A stretch of DNA of 64,000 nucleotides, from positions 38,224 through 102,223 of the forward strand of contig NZ_RZYA01000028.1 of the NCBI RefSeq assembly GCF_004005495.1, given 5' to 3'. Position 1 is the stretch's first letter, and the number at the start of each line of letters is the position of its first letter. The notes under the pieces are model-generated. The model was not told the origin of the DNA, made no database searches, and was given only the letters and a program-made list of their open reading frames with translations. Shown piece after piece: positions 34,575 to 44,244 of this stretch. Source of the stretch: Streptomyces antnestii (lineage in GTDB: Bacteria > Actinomycetota > Actinomycetes > Streptomycetales > Streptomycetaceae). Position numbers and translations under genes: made by a program.

Positions 34575-37500
34575 ATGGGCGGAGGAGTGGATCTTCGGAC
34601 CGTTGAAGTCAGCAACCAGCACCAGGACTCGTACGGGACCGGCGTTCTGATCGCACCCGGCCTGGTGCTCACCGCCCAGCACGTAGCCTGCCCGGGCCAG
34701 GACGGTATCGCAGCGGTCCGGGACATGGTGAGCTCCGCCTTCACCGAGGCGACGGTGGTGTGGGCGAGCCCCGAGCTGGACGCGGTGCTGCTGAGGGCCG
34801 ACCGCTCGCGTGTCGGTGCCGGCATGGGCATCGTGCGCTGGGGCGAACTCGTGGGCGGCGCCCCGGGCAGGCGCCCCGTGTGCTCGATGACGGGTTTCCC
34901 CAAGGCGATGCGCCGACGGATCTCCGCCCACCGAGACGTCGACGACCTCAAGACGGTAGAGGGAACCATCGCCCCGCACACTGGCTCCCGCTCCAAGCTG
35001 TACGCGCTCGAGGTCGACGGTGCCGTTCCCAGGCAGGCGAAGAACTGGCAGGGTCTGTCCGGGGCTGGGGTCTTCTGCAATGGCGTATTGATCGGCCTGG
35101 CCCGCCTGGTCGACCGCGAGTGGGACCGCGTCCTCATGGTGCTTCCGCTCTCCCACCTTCTGGACGCCGACGGCTTCACCGAAGCGGTCGCCGCCCACAC
35201 CGGCATGACCCCACGCCTGCAGCCCGCAGACCTGCGCCCCCTGCTGGACAACGCTCCTGACCCGACGCTGTCCTCGACCTACCTGCTCGATCCGAGATCC
35301 CGTGTCACCGAACTCACGGGCGTGGGACGCCTCTTCCAACGGATCGAGCAGTGGTGCAAGAGCCCGGCCCTCGTCGATGTCGCCCCCGTGACCGGCCTGG
35401 GCGGCACGGGCAAGTCCCGCCTCGTCACCGATGTCCTGCACCGGCTCACCACGTTCCCCGGCACGCAGCGACCGTGGAGCGGGGGTTTCCTCGCCGAGCA
35501 CCCCACCCACACCGACTATCAGGTTCTGGCCGCCGCCAGCTATCCGCTGCTGCTGGCCGTCGACCTCGCAGAGACCCGCCTCCAACAGATCCGCGATCTC
35601 ATGACCGCGCTGGCCGGCCAACACGACGGCGCTCCGGTCCGTGTCCTGCTCCTGGCCCGCGGGCACGACACCTGGTGGCCGGCGCTGCGCGGCCACCTGC
35701 GCACCCGCAACGTGGGCCTCCTCGAGCACGCCTTTGCCCTCACCCCCGACGACGCGCTCGGCGGCCAAACACCGGAAGACATATACGTCGACGCCAAGGG
35801 GGCCTTCGCCCGCCGCATCCGGCTGCTCCGGCAGGCCGGACACGGCGACGGCACGTGGCCCGACCGGGTTGTCGCCGACGCACCACGTCACCACGGGGCC
35901 GGCATCCAGCACGCACCGCGCCAGCCCGTGATCTATCACCACATCGCTGCACTCGCCGACGTCTTGGCCCACGCCAACCCGGAGTTCGCCCTCAAGGACC
36001 ACCCCATGGAGGTCCTCCTCGCGAACGAAGTGGAATACGTACGGCGTATCGCCGAAGCCCGCTTGCCTCACGGCACCGTCGACGACAAGCTGTTGCGCAC
36101 CCTGGTCACCACTCAGTTCCTCGCCGGTGCACGCACCGCACGCGACGGCCAAGCCGCGGTCAGGGCTGGCTTCGACGTCCACCACCGCGGATACGGCACC
36201 ACCGCCCCGCCCGACGCCCGCCAGCTCGCCGCGCTCGATGACGTCCTGACGGCCGCCTACCCGGCCACCGACGGATCCCACTGGGGCGCGGTCGGCGAAC
36301 CGCTCGCCGCCGCCTGGCTCGCCGAAGTCGAGACCGACAGCGGCGAGGAGTTCATCGAAACGCTCCTGCAGCACAACTCCCTCGACACCGAACAGCGCCA
36401 CCAGACCCTGAGCACCGTCGCCCGCGCCGCCCAGGAACAGCCCCGCCTCGCCGCGGGCGCCCACCGTGCCGTCGCTGCCGACCCAGAACTCCTGCTGCCG
36501 CTCGCAGCTCAGACCGTCACCGCCGAACTCGGCACCGACCACGCTCGCCGGTGGCTCAACGGCATCGAACACGCCGTCGCCGCCCGCGCTGCAGCGCCGG
36601 ACGCCGACCCTGCCATCTACCGGCGGGCCAGCAGGCTCATCAGCGAAGCTCAGGAGCGGACAACCGCCGACAGAGATGACCTGGAGGAACTGATCGGCGC
36701 GAGCCTCACCCAGCAGGCCGATGCTCTCGACCAACCAAACCCGGATGCCCACCCCACCGCCCCCACCACCGACTCGCAACTTGTCCTGGTGAAGCCACAG
36801 ACGGGCTGGCTCACCCGGACCTTCGTCACTTCCCTCGGCCTTTGCCACCTAGTCCTGGTCGCGGCCGTCCCGATGGCCGTTGCCCTCACCACCAGCGCCA
36901 AGGACGACGGGTGGGTCATGTGGTTCTTCGTCCCCATCAATATGGGAATACACCTGACCGTCGCAAGCGTCTTCGGAGGCCGACAGCTCGGAACCATTGC
37001 CTTCTCCTGGATTGTGCCGCTCTTTGCGATCGCGTTGACGACCCTGTCCGGCCTCATGCTCGATCAGCGCTGGCCCCCGGACTGGCCCCCGCCCTGGCTC
37101 CTGTGCCCGGTTCTCTTCGCCGGCGGCCTCACCGCCCTGACCTTCGCTTGGCGCATCTCATTCGGGCAGCTCCAGGAGATGCCCCGATCGCCCTCACCAC
37201 CTGCGGGCACACTCAGAACACCCCCGGGCGAACTCTCGTCGCCAATGGCAGCAGACGAGCTGGCACGCATGAACAGGCGCTGGGAGTTGCTGCGCCGCCG
37301 GGTGTACGGAGCCGACCCTGACGGCAACCACCCTTTCCCGCTGCCGTGGCGGACCTACGCCGCGCTCATAGGCGGGCCCCTAGACGGACTGCTCCTGGAC
37401 ATCACCAGCTGGACGAAGGACGAGACCGACGCCGGCACAGCCCTGTCCACCGAACGCGGACGGTTTCCTGGCGGCCGCGCACGGTACGCCCCCCACCCCG

Positions 37501-37580
37501 ACGAACCGCGTGCACCGGCCCCCGGCGTGACGTGCTGCCTCTACTACGCCGGTGACATTCCCCGACCAGCCGCCGAGTGA
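34575..37580 (+). CDS. Trypsin-like protease fused to STAND NTPase with four membrane helices
   Basis: Residues 1-215 are a trypsin-fold protease with H36 in LTAQHV, D69 in ELDAVLL and S162 in GLSGAGVF. Residues about 250-620 are a STAND-type NTPase with Walker A GLGGTGKS (274-281) and a helical region. Four membrane helices lie at about 750-865, then about 130 cytoplasmic residues. The trypco2 partner just upstream is typical. Such proteins are proposed to sense an invader by NTPase switching and release proteolysis. No signal peptide precedes the protease, so it should act in the cytoplasm. The C-terminal tail is unrecognised. Confidence 0.82.
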   Translation: MGGGVDLRTVEVSNQHQDSYGTGVLIAPGLVLTAQHVACPGQDGIAAVRDMVSSAFTEATVVWASPELDAVLLRADRSRVGAGMGIVRWGELVGGAPGRRPVCSMTGFPKAMRRRISAHRDVDDLKTVEGTIAPHTGSRSKLYALEVDGAVPRQAKNWQGLSGAGVFCNGVLIGLARLVDREWDRVLMVLPLSHLLDADGFTEAVAAHTGMTPRLQPADLRPLLDNAPDPTLSSTYLLDPRSRVTELTGVGRLFQRIEQWCKSPALVDVAPVTGLGGTGKSRLVTDVLHRLTTFPGTQRPWSGGFLAEHPTHTDYQVLAAASYPLLLAVDLAETRLQQIRDLMTALAGQHDGAPVRVLLLARGHDTWWPALRGHLRTRNVGLLEHAFALTPDDALGGQTPEDIYVDAKGAFARRIRLLRQAGHGDGTWPDRVVADAPRHHGAGIQHAPRQPVIYHHIAALADVLAHANPEFALKDHPMEVLLANEVEYVRRIAEARLPHGTVDDKLLRTLVTTQFLAGARTARDGQAAVRAGFDVHHRGYGTTAPPDARQLAALDDVLTAAYPATDGSHWGAVGEPLAAAWLAEVETDSGEEFIETLLQHNSLDTEQRHQTLSTVARAAQEQPRLAAGAHRAVAADPELLLPLAAQTVTAELGTDHARRWLNGIEHAVAARAAAPDADPAIYRRASRLISEAQERTTADRDDLEELIGASLTQQADALDQPNPDAHPTAPTTDSQLVLVKPQTGWLTRTFVTSLGLCHLVLVAAVPMAVALTTSAKDDGWVMWFFVPINMGIHLTVASVFGGRQLGTIAFSWIVPLFAIALTTLSGLMLDQRWPPDWPPPWLLCPVLFAGGLTALTFAWRISFGQLQEMPRSPSPPAGTLRTPPGELSSPMAADELARMNRRWELLRRRVYGADPDGNHPFPLPWRTYAALIGGPLDGLLLDITSWTKDETDAGTALSTERGRFPGGRARYAPHPDEPRAPAPGVTCCLYYAGDIPRPAAE

Positions 37581-37877
37581 CTCTACTCCTGCTCAACAAG
37601 GTCACATCTGTACGACTGCGACCCTCGGAGAAGTCCCGGCCAGTTGAGGCACCTCGCTGCCCTCGGACCCGCCGGCGATGGCCCGCTCGACGATGCGCAG
37701 CACATCCAGCGCCTGCGCCCACTGGGCTGGACGCTCTCCGGTCGGTGGCCCGACCAGCACAGGCAACTGCGCCGGGACCGCGGTCGGCCTCCCGCACCGC
37801 ACGAAGGCGGGCTGAGTGGGGCGGTCTTACGGGCACTATTGTGTCCCCACGGTATCCATCATCTGGCGGGGGACAGT
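37581..37877 (+). other. 297-base gap before the EACC1 gene
   Basis: No gene is recognised. The last 80 bases hold plausible promoter-like sequence (TATTGT near 37838) and a ribosome site GGCGGGGGA before GTG 37878, suggesting the EACC1-membrane pair may have its own promoter. Confidence 0.3.
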
Positions 37878-38420
37878 GTGGAGTTCACGGTCATAGCTGC
37901 GGAGGAGTCCGCGGAAGCGTCGCTACTCGCGCTGGCCGCATGGCTCCGGTCGGATGACTCGCTCCACGCCGCCGTCGCTATGACGTACGCGGATCCGCAA
38001 GCGGGCCAGATGGGCCGACCCATCAGGGGCTGCCGTGTTTCGGTCGGCACACGGGCAGAGGCTGCCGCCTGCTTTGTGTCGCTTGCCGCCTGGTTGCGGA
38101 CACATCAGGTACCCCGCGGTCTCACTCTTTCCCTGCTTGGGCAGAACCTGGACCTCGCAGCGGTCATGGACACCAACTCCCGGCAGCGGATCCTCCACCT
38201 GGTGACGGCAGGGCGGCCCGAGGGACCGGATGTGCCGGACCGGGGAGCTACAGGCGGTGCAGGCTCGTCCGATGAGCAGCGCCCGGTGCCTGAGTCGATC
38301 CCGCCTCGTGATCCTGTCAAGTTCCGCCGGCCCCGCCACGATCCGGGTGCCGACGGGCATGCGCCGCCAGGCCCTCCGGTGATCGATCCGGATGACGACT
38401 GGCCGAGAGAAGAGCAGTAG
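37878..38420 (+). CDS. EACC1-type effector-associated component
   Basis: The first about 110 residues (MEFTVIAAEESAEASLLALA, AAWLRSDDSLHAAVAM, then LGQNLDLAAVM) match the small effector-associated constant component EACC1 that pairs with diverse effectors in actinobacterial conflict systems. A Pro/Asp-rich disordered tail of about 60 residues follows. GTG 37878 has GGCGGGGGA 6 bases upstream. It ends 2 bases before the membrane protein gene, so the two are one unit. Confidence 0.7.
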   Translation: MEFTVIAAEESAEASLLALAAWLRSDDSLHAAVAMTYADPQAGQMGRPIRGCRVSVGTRAEAAACFVSLAAWLRTHQVPRGLTLSLLGQNLDLAAVMDTNSRQRILHLVTAGRPEGPDVPDRGATGGAGSSDEQRPVPESIPPRDPVKFRRPRHDPGADGHAPPGPPVIDPDDDWPREEQ

Positions 38421-38422
38421 GC

Positions 38423-39370
38423 GTGGGAGACATCGCCAAGGGCGTACTGGGAGGCGGGTGGGCCCTGCTGGTGGGCTGGATCCTGCCCGCGGCCCTCAAC
38501 CTCGTGGTCTTCGCCCTAGCCGTGGCCCCGAGCCTCCATCGCCCCACGGTGTTCGGCCCGCTGTGGCCGGCTTCCGGCCGGCCCACCCCGCTCGCGCTGC
38601 TGGTGGCCGCCTGTCTGCTCGGTCTGGTCCTCAACGCCCTACAGACGCCGCTGTATCGCCTGCTGGAGGGCTACCTCCTGTGGCCCCAAGGCGCCTACCG
38701 GCGGGGCATCCGCGTCCAGAAGAACCGGCGCGACAAGGTGAAGAGCCTCACCCATGGCGAGGGTGTGCCGCCTATCCGGCGGGCGCTGCTGGCGGAGAAG
38801 CTCAGCCGGTACCCGGCCGACGATGACCAGATCGCCCCGAGCCGGCTCGGCAACGCCATCCGCCGTTTCGAAACCTACGGGTACGACCGCTACTGCCTAG
38901 ACACCCAGGTCCTGTGGTCCGAACTGACCAGTGCCGCTCCAGAGATGGCGAACAAGCAGGTCCACACCGCACGCACCAACGTCGACTTCTTCGTGGCCCT
39001 GCTGTACGGACATGGCGTCATGGCCACCACGTCCTTCGCGTCCTTGGCCGCTGCCCACGCCAACCGGCCCGTGCTCGTGGTCACAGCGCTGGCCTTGATC
39101 GCCCTGATGCCCCTGTGGTACCGGGCAGCCGTGGCAGCCACCGACGAATGGGCCTCAGCCGTGCGGGCCCTGGTCAACCTCGGCCGCAAGCCCCTGGCCG
39201 ACGCGCTTGGGCTGCTGCTTCCTAAGCGCCTGAACGACGAGCGCGCCATGTGGAAACTGGTCACCCGTATGTCCAACCGGCCCTATGCGCCGGCCGCAGA
39301 CCTCGCGTTGGCTCCCTACCGTCTTGAAGTGCCCCAGGCCGCGGCCAGCTCTCCGCCGATGCATCCCTGA
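38423..39370 (+). CDS. Membrane protein paired with EACC1, candidate effector
   Basis: A 315-residue protein with two helices near the N-terminus (about residues 10-32 and 52-75), a charged cytoplasmic loop of about 110 residues, two more helices (about 192-210 and 215-235), and a basic C-terminal region. No known family. EACC1 genes usually stand next to their effector, so this may be a membrane-acting output. GTG 38423 starts 2 bases after the EACC1 stop. Confidence 0.7.
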   Translation: MGDIAKGVLGGGWALLVGWILPAALNLVVFALAVAPSLHRPTVFGPLWPASGRPTPLALLVAACLLGLVLNALQTPLYRLLEGYLLWPQGAYRRGIRVQKNRRDKVKSLTHGEGVPPIRRALLAEKLSRYPADDDQIAPSRLGNAIRRFETYGYDRYCLDTQVLWSELTSAAPEMANKQVHTARTNVDFFVALLYGHGVMATTSFASLAAAHANRPVLVVTALALIALMPLWYRAAVAATDEWASAVRALVNLGRKPLADALGLLLPKRLNDERAMWKLVTRMSNRPYAPAADLALAPYRLEVPQAAASSPPMHP

Positions 39371-39579
39371 CGGCCCGTCTGGTGGCCCACAACCCGGTCC
39401 AGATGGAGCTCACGCCGGGGAGCGACTGCCACAGCTGCGGCAGCTCATTGACGAGACGCTCAGGCCGGGTGACGTACCCGAAAACGCTGCACGGATGTCA
39501 GTCGCTGTGGCGACAGTGGATTCACGACGCTTGACCGTGCGGTTTCGGCACGTCAGCCGCAGTTGGTCCGTCCGTATCG

Positions 39580-39697
39580 GCCACCAACCCGATGGTGCTG
39601 GCGGGGCCGATGCTGCTGCCCATCCTCGACACCGAGGTCGGGCGCTGCTCGCTCGACCTGTGCCGCGCCTGCGTGATCACCAGTATCGAGCAGTAGC
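39580..39697 (+). pseudogene. Cys-containing hypothetical gene remnant (third copy of a repeated family)
   Basis: The plus strand reads ATNPMVLAGPMLLPILDTEV, then GRCSLDLCRACVITSIEQ and a stop. The D-T-x-x-G-R-x-x-L-D-L-C-R-x-C pattern matches the products of the repeats at 51867 and 59171. No start is visible. Confidence 0.4.
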
Positions 39698-39828
39698 CGC
39701 CCGCGCTGCCGGTGCCGCTCGCCAGATGCCGCACCGCTGTCCAGCAGAACTCCGCGCAATTCGGTGACACTCTCTGCTTTGTTCCGTGTATGACTGGCGC
39801 AGACAGCCATGCAGGGGGAGGGCAGCTG

Positions 39829-40839
39829 GTGGGTAAGGCGTCGTCGGGGAAGCGCGCGGCCAAGGCAGGCGGAACCCGGGATCACACAGTGCCGCAGATG
39901 TACCTGAAGCACTTCGCTCAGCACGTAGCACGCCGCAAGTACGAGCTGAAGGTGCGACGGCTCGACAAGATCAACGAGCCGTTTACCGTGACGCCGCCCG
40001 GCATCGCTGCTGAGACCGGCTACTACTGGGGGATCAGTGCCGAAGGGGTCCCTCACCACGCTGCTGAGGAACTGTTCACCTCCCTTGAGGGACGCGCCGA
40101 CACAGTACTGAAGGTCCTCCTGAACGACCCAGACTGGGCGCTCACGCCGCACTGGCCGTTGGGCCCGGACCAGCGCCATACCCTCGCCTGGTGGATGGCT
40201 GCCCAGATCTTGCGCACCACGCGCCAGCGGAAACGGCTTACCCACCAGCAGACCGAAGCGCCGGACATCACTGGCCTCCCGCAGGAAGTGCACAGGCTTG
40301 CGCAGAACAACCCCCATCTGCGCTACATCGTTGAGAACATCGCCATGTTGACGCTCACTCTGGAAGCACGTCCGTGGGCGCTCGGCTTCAGCGACATGTG
40401 CCTGCTAACCAGCGATACCCCGATCGCCGTATGGAACCGCCCCGACGACGAAGACCAGCTGCGCGCCGCTGCTCTGAGCGACATCATGCTTCCGCTGGAT
40501 CCTCACCGCTTTCTATTCCTGCCCGGCCCTGCTACCCGGGGCACCGACCGGCGTAAGCACGTGGACCACTTGATGCACGCGGAGGGCGCCATCGGCTTCG
40601 CGCTAGTGGAGGTGGCGTACGACGTGGCTGACCAGTTCGTGATCCACCACCCAGAGCACGATCCCTGGAAGCATTGGGAGCCGAACAGCCCGGGTCAGCC
40701 CAAGCCGTGGGACGGGCAGACGCACTCTGCTCCTCAGTACATCTTGGAGTACGGCGTATTTCCTCCCAGCCAGAACATTGAACGTCGCTGGACCGTGGAG
40801 CATCCACCGCCTCGCTCCCCAGACGTGTTGCACCCCTGA
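39829..40839 (+). CDS. DUF4238 protein
   Basis: DHTVPQMYLKHFAQ near residue 16 is the signature of DUF4238, whose members often keep a metal-binding-like His and occur near mobile and defence genes. The 336-residue protein is soluble, with LLTSDTPIAVWNR and IMLPLDPHRFLFLPG as further conserved blocks. GTG 39829 was chosen because GGGGGAGGG lies 7 bases before; ATG 39790 would add 13 residues. Function unknown; a nuclease role has been suspected for the family but cannot be shown here. Confidence 0.8.
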   Translation: MGKASSGKRAAKAGGTRDHTVPQMYLKHFAQHVARRKYELKVRRLDKINEPFTVTPPGIAAETGYYWGISAEGVPHHAAEELFTSLEGRADTVLKVLLNDPDWALTPHWPLGPDQRHTLAWWMAAQILRTTRQRKRLTHQQTEAPDITGLPQEVHRLAQNNPHLRYIVENIAMLTLTLEARPWALGFSDMCLLTSDTPIAVWNRPDDEDQLRAAALSDIMLPLDPHRFLFLPGPATRGTDRRKHVDHLMHAEGAIGFALVEVAYDVADQFVIHHPEHDPWKHWEPNSPGQPKPWDGQTHSAPQYILEYGVFPPSQNIERRWTVEHPPPRSPDVLHP

Positions 40840-40927
40840 CCTGGAAAGCGGACCTGTGTTGCGGCCCACGTGTACCGGGTCCGGCGCCCGAAGGAGCAGT
40901 GAGGTCCTGAGGCGTGATCTCGGGACC

Positions 40928-41230
40928 TCACAGGCTCAGCAACGGAGCGTCGACGTCATGTCCAGTGATGCCGAGGGCGGCGAGTGCGGCGAGCTGCTCC
41001 GCGGTGAGCTTGTCCCGCCGGGTCTTGGTGTTGGTGATCCATACGCCGAGCTTCACGGCCACCGGCTCCGCCTCGCCGTCGACCGCGATTTCCTCGCTGT
41101 GGCCGCGCGGCACCGACTGGCCCGCCCCTTCCCGCTCCACCCACTGCGCGAGGGCCACCAGGCCGCGCTGGAACGCCTGCTGTGCCTTGCTCGGGCGCTT
41201 CGTCGCAGTTGGGCGGTGACGTCCAACGCC
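40928..41230 (-). pseudogene. Helicase-associated-domain C-terminal remnant
   Basis: FQRGLVALAQWVEREGAGQS followed by LGVWITNTKTRRDKLTAEQL and AALAALGI is the last helicase-associated module of the protein type encoded at 9039. The ATPase part is absent. It sits just upstream of the telomere genes at 41433. Confidence 0.65.
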
Positions 41231-41374
41231 GTGGAGGCGACGCCACATGCCGTGCGCCCTGGCAGGTCTTGGTGCCTCGAACTACGGCGCCGGCTTCGCC
41301 CCAGGCCACCAACGCACTCCTCGCCCGACTTACCGGCGACGCGCCGCCTCCTGCCGGGAGACATGACCTCACCC

Positions 41375-41413
41375 TCGATAGAAAACGCATTTCTGATGCG
41401 ATTTCAGTATCGA
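41375..41413. promoter_or_regulatory. 39-base imperfect palindrome at the promoter of the Tap-like gene
   Basis: TCGATA...TATCGA outer arms and GAAAACGCAT...ATGCGATTTC inner arms (one mismatch, two-base offset), in an AT-rich patch 20 bases before the start codon. A likely operator, perhaps for the helix-turn-helix of the gene product itself. Confidence 0.55.
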
Positions 41414-41432
41414 AAATGTTAGTGTGTCATGT

Positions 41433-43253
41433 ATGTCGCTGGGTACTGAGGAACTGTTGAGGCTGACGGTGTCGGCGTTGATGAGTCGGGTGGGTGAGCG
41501 GCAGGGGGATCTTGCGGTTGCGTTGGGTCAGGCGCAGGCGCAGGTGTCGCGTAAGCAGTCGGGTAAGCAGCACTGGACTCTGGATGATGTGGACCGTCTG
41601 GCGGCGCATTACGGGCTGGGGGTGCTGGATCTGTTGGCCGGTCCGACGCACGCTGTGACAGCTCTGTCCGCGGACCGCGACGGTGGTGCCGCGCAGGCCT
41701 CGCTTCCGCTTGCTGTGCCGCCCGCAGCGTCCACGCGACGTCATGCGCCAATGCCGCGCGGTGAGGCTTTGGGTGGGCCGTGTGTGTTGTGTGGTGAGCC
41801 TGCCACGGAGGCGGTGGAGGGCATGTGGCAGCACCTGACGAGCGAGGAATGCGCCGAGGCCTTGGACGCGGCTGCGCCGCTCGCGCCGTTGGCCGATCAC
41901 GCCGAAGGCGAGCACCGGGAGGAGGAGTTCACGCCCGCCGGCCCGGGGGAGTCAGTCCTGCCGGGTTCGGAAGAGTCGCAACAGGGCCTCGTGGAGTCCG
42001 ACGTGGACTTCGTTGCGCCCGCGGCTACACCTACGGCACCCGTGGAGTCTGCGGCGCCGTACCCCGGCGACGCGCAGCCCGAGTCCGCGGCTGTCGGCCC
42101 GGACGTCGTCGTGGCCTCGGCTGCCTCTGTGGCGCGTGAGCCCGTCCAGCAGGTGCCCGCGCCGGAGCTTGCCTCGGCGGTGGCGGCCACGGGGGCCGCC
42201 GTCGACCAGTCGGCCCCGACTGCGGCGCCTGCTGCGCCGGCACCCGCACCCGAGCTGGAGGGCAGGCAGCCGACAGCCTCGGTCGCTCGGGTGCCGGGCT
42301 ATGCCTCGGGGTCGCTGGTCGATCAGATCCATGCCCGCGTGCGGGACGTCCTGAACGAGCATCAGGGAGACGTCGAGGCGGCGCAGGCGGCTCTCATCAA
42401 GCGTGCGATCCCGGATGTGATGGCGTTGTTCGAGCGCTCCCGGGTCGGCGGACGCTACGCGCACTCCAAGTTCCCACCCACTGAAGACATTCTGCGGAAG
42501 AAGTCACAGAAGGGTGCGGACGACATTTGGGAGGGCCGCCCGAAGTGGCGGAACAAGACCGCTTTCGACGCGGCGAAGAAGGGCGATCAGATCGAGGTGA
42601 CCGCCCTGGACATGAATGCGGCCTACCTGTCCGCGTTCAAGTGCTGGCTCCCGGTCGGAAAGCTGGTGGAAGACACCACGGACGTGCACGAGCCGAGAAA
42701 GTCCGGTGTCTACCAGATCACCCCGGCCAAGTGGACACACGCCCACTTGCCCAACCCGCTGGGGAACCGGCAGGAGCCGGGGCCGCTGTGGGTTCCGGAC
42801 TCCCTGGTGCGTCTTCTGCTCGACTGCGCGCGGTGGGGTCTGTGTGAGGCGCCTGTCATCCACCGGGCCCTGTTGTCCGGCGGCACGGAAAGCCTTCTGG
42901 AAAAGCTGCGCCGCGCTCTGGCCCAGGCCCGTAAAACCGCTGTCGCGGATGGCGATGAAGTCGCCGTGGAGTACGTGAAATCCATGTACTCTAAGTTCGT
43001 GTCCACGATCGGCGAGTCCAGTGCGAATACGGATATTCGCCGTCCGGACTGGATGCACATCATCCGCGCCAAGGCATTTACGAACCTGTGGCGAAAGGCC
43101 TATAAGGCACACGCGGCGGGGTTGACGGTGGTGGAAATCTCCGGAACGGATGAACTTCACGTTGTGGGGGACTGGCGCCCGGTTTTCGCGGAGGGGCGCG
43201 ACCTGAACCAGGTCAAGGAAAAGAAGCTCTACACGCTCGGGGGTAAGCGATAG
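41433..43253 (+). CDS. Telomere-associated (Tap/Tac-like) protein
   Basis: A 606-residue protein with a helix-turn-helix at residues about 15-60 (GDLAVALGQAQAQVSRKQSG), a Cys pair CVLCGEPA, a long Ala/Pro/Glu-rich linker to about 280, and a C-terminal domain with VTALDMNAAYLSAFKCWLPV. The last resembles LVGIDVNMAFAAGANGLNVG in the classical Tap encoded at 61.3 kb and the D-x-N-x-x-Y motif of protein-primed DNA polymerases. The next gene encodes a terminal-protein-like product that overlaps by one base. Telomere-associated proteins bind the 3' overhang and recruit the terminal protein. Family membership is inferred; it could be of the Tac (SCP1) type. Confidence 0.65.
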   Translation: MSLGTEELLRLTVSALMSRVGERQGDLAVALGQAQAQVSRKQSGKQHWTLDDVDRLAAHYGLGVLDLLAGPTHAVTALSADRDGGAAQASLPLAVPPAASTRRHAPMPRGEALGGPCVLCGEPATEAVEGMWQHLTSEECAEALDAAAPLAPLADHAEGEHREEEFTPAGPGESVLPGSEESQQGLVESDVDFVAPAATPTAPVESAAPYPGDAQPESAAVGPDVVVASAASVAREPVQQVPAPELASAVAATGAAVDQSAPTAAPAAPAPAPELEGRQPTASVARVPGYASGSLVDQIHARVRDVLNEHQGDVEAAQAALIKRAIPDVMALFERSRVGGRYAHSKFPPTEDILRKKSQKGADDIWEGRPKWRNKTAFDAAKKGDQIEVTALDMNAAYLSAFKCWLPVGKLVEDTTDVHEPRKSGVYQITPAKWTHAHLPNPLGNRQEPGPLWVPDSLVRLLLDCARWGLCEAPVIHRALLSGGTESLLEKLRRALAQARKTAVADGDEVAVEYVKSMYSKFVSTIGESSANTDIRRPDWMHIIRAKAFTNLWRKAYKAHAAGLTVVEISGTDELHVVGDWRPVFAEGRDLNQVKEKKLYTLGGKR

Positions 43254-43852
43254 TGGCCGGGTCGCCAGACTTGTGGGCACGCTGGGGCGACTGGAAGAAA
43301 TTCGATACGCGCGGGATGAAGGGCGGAGAGGCCCTGATCCTGGAACTGAACCGCATCGTTTACGAGTCCGGCTTTTCCTCGCCCATCACCTCGACTCGCG
43401 GCCAGAGGGCCCGCATTCACTACCTCGACAGCAAGGCCGGCCGCGCCGAGCTGCGCGCCCAGGGCGTCAGTGACCGGGCCATGCGCTCATGGTTCAACGG
43501 CAAGTCCCGCCCTTCCAAAGCCAACTTGGAACGCCTCGACAGCGCGTACTGGGTCCGCCGCCGCGACAACCTGATCCGCTCCGGCTCACTCAAGCGCCAC
43601 CTCGACAACGACGGCCAAGGCCGCCGCATGGAGATCTACCCCGTCGACCAGAGCGCCGTCCCCCAAAGCCGCGCCCGGACGAACATCACCGAGCGCTCGA
43701 TCACGGTCCGATACGTGTGGGCCGACATGGTCGACGCCTGGGCCGCCCAGGACGCCAACCTGATGGACGAAATCTGGGACGACGTCATCACCGACCTCGA
43801 CAGCGACTATGCCGCCTACGCCTACGTGGGCTCCGTCGGCATCAGCGCCTGA
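43253..43852 (+). CDS. Terminal protein-like (Tpg/Tpc-type) product
   Basis: A 199-residue protein whose GTG overlaps the stop of the upstream gene by one base. It has a helix-turn-helix-like part (AQGVSDRAMRSWFNGKSRPS, then NLERLDSAYWVRRRDNLIR) that parallels the Tpg layout (SQRQVERYVAGTAKKPRADL), and a C-terminal part ITVRYVWADMVDAWAAQDAN. A remnant of a homologue lies at 49225. By context it would be the protein that caps the 5' ends of a linear replicon. Sequence similarity to classical Tpg is slight. Confidence 0.6.
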   Translation: MAGSPDLWARWGDWKKFDTRGMKGGEALILELNRIVYESGFSSPITSTRGQRARIHYLDSKAGRAELRAQGVSDRAMRSWFNGKSRPSKANLERLDSAYWVRRRDNLIRSGSLKRHLDNDGQGRRMEIYPVDQSAVPQSRARTNITERSITVRYVWADMVDAWAAQDANLMDEIWDDVITDLDSDYAAYAYVGSVGISA

Positions 43853-44244
43853 CACCTTGTGGGGTCTCAAATCCAGCTTCATAATCTCAGGGCCAGCTGC
43901 ATATAGATGGCATTTATGCAGCCATCTTGAGACTTGCAGCTTGAAGCGTTCACTCTTCCGGGTGGCGTAAGAAGTGGCCGCTCCACCCGGGAGCTGATGT
44001 CGTAATCGCACGAGCCGTGTCGTACCGATGTCGCATACGACATCGCCGTGAGACTAGCGCGTGGGTGGGTGTTGCTGCCCTGGGTGTGTGGTGCTCGTCG
44101 AGCTCCGGTTGGACTCGAGGCGTTTCAGTGGTCCATCCGTCTGTGGTGCCGGATCTTGTTGCCGTTCCTCTGTGGGCAAATCAGCCCACTCCATGGCTTG
44201 GGCGGCGCACAGCGCCGGCGAGCACGAGATATACGGAGATACCA
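43853..44244. other. Intergenic region after the terminal-protein-like gene
   Basis: No gene recognised in 390 bases. GC falls around 43860-43950. A ribosome site GGAGAT at 44235 precedes the next gene. Confidence 0.35.

Noticed and set aside
34239..36848. 869-codon open frame on the minus strand opposite the protease-NTPase gene
   Set aside because: High-GC antisense shadow: the plus-strand protein has a full catalytic triad and Walker A, and the minus frame has no recognisable domain.
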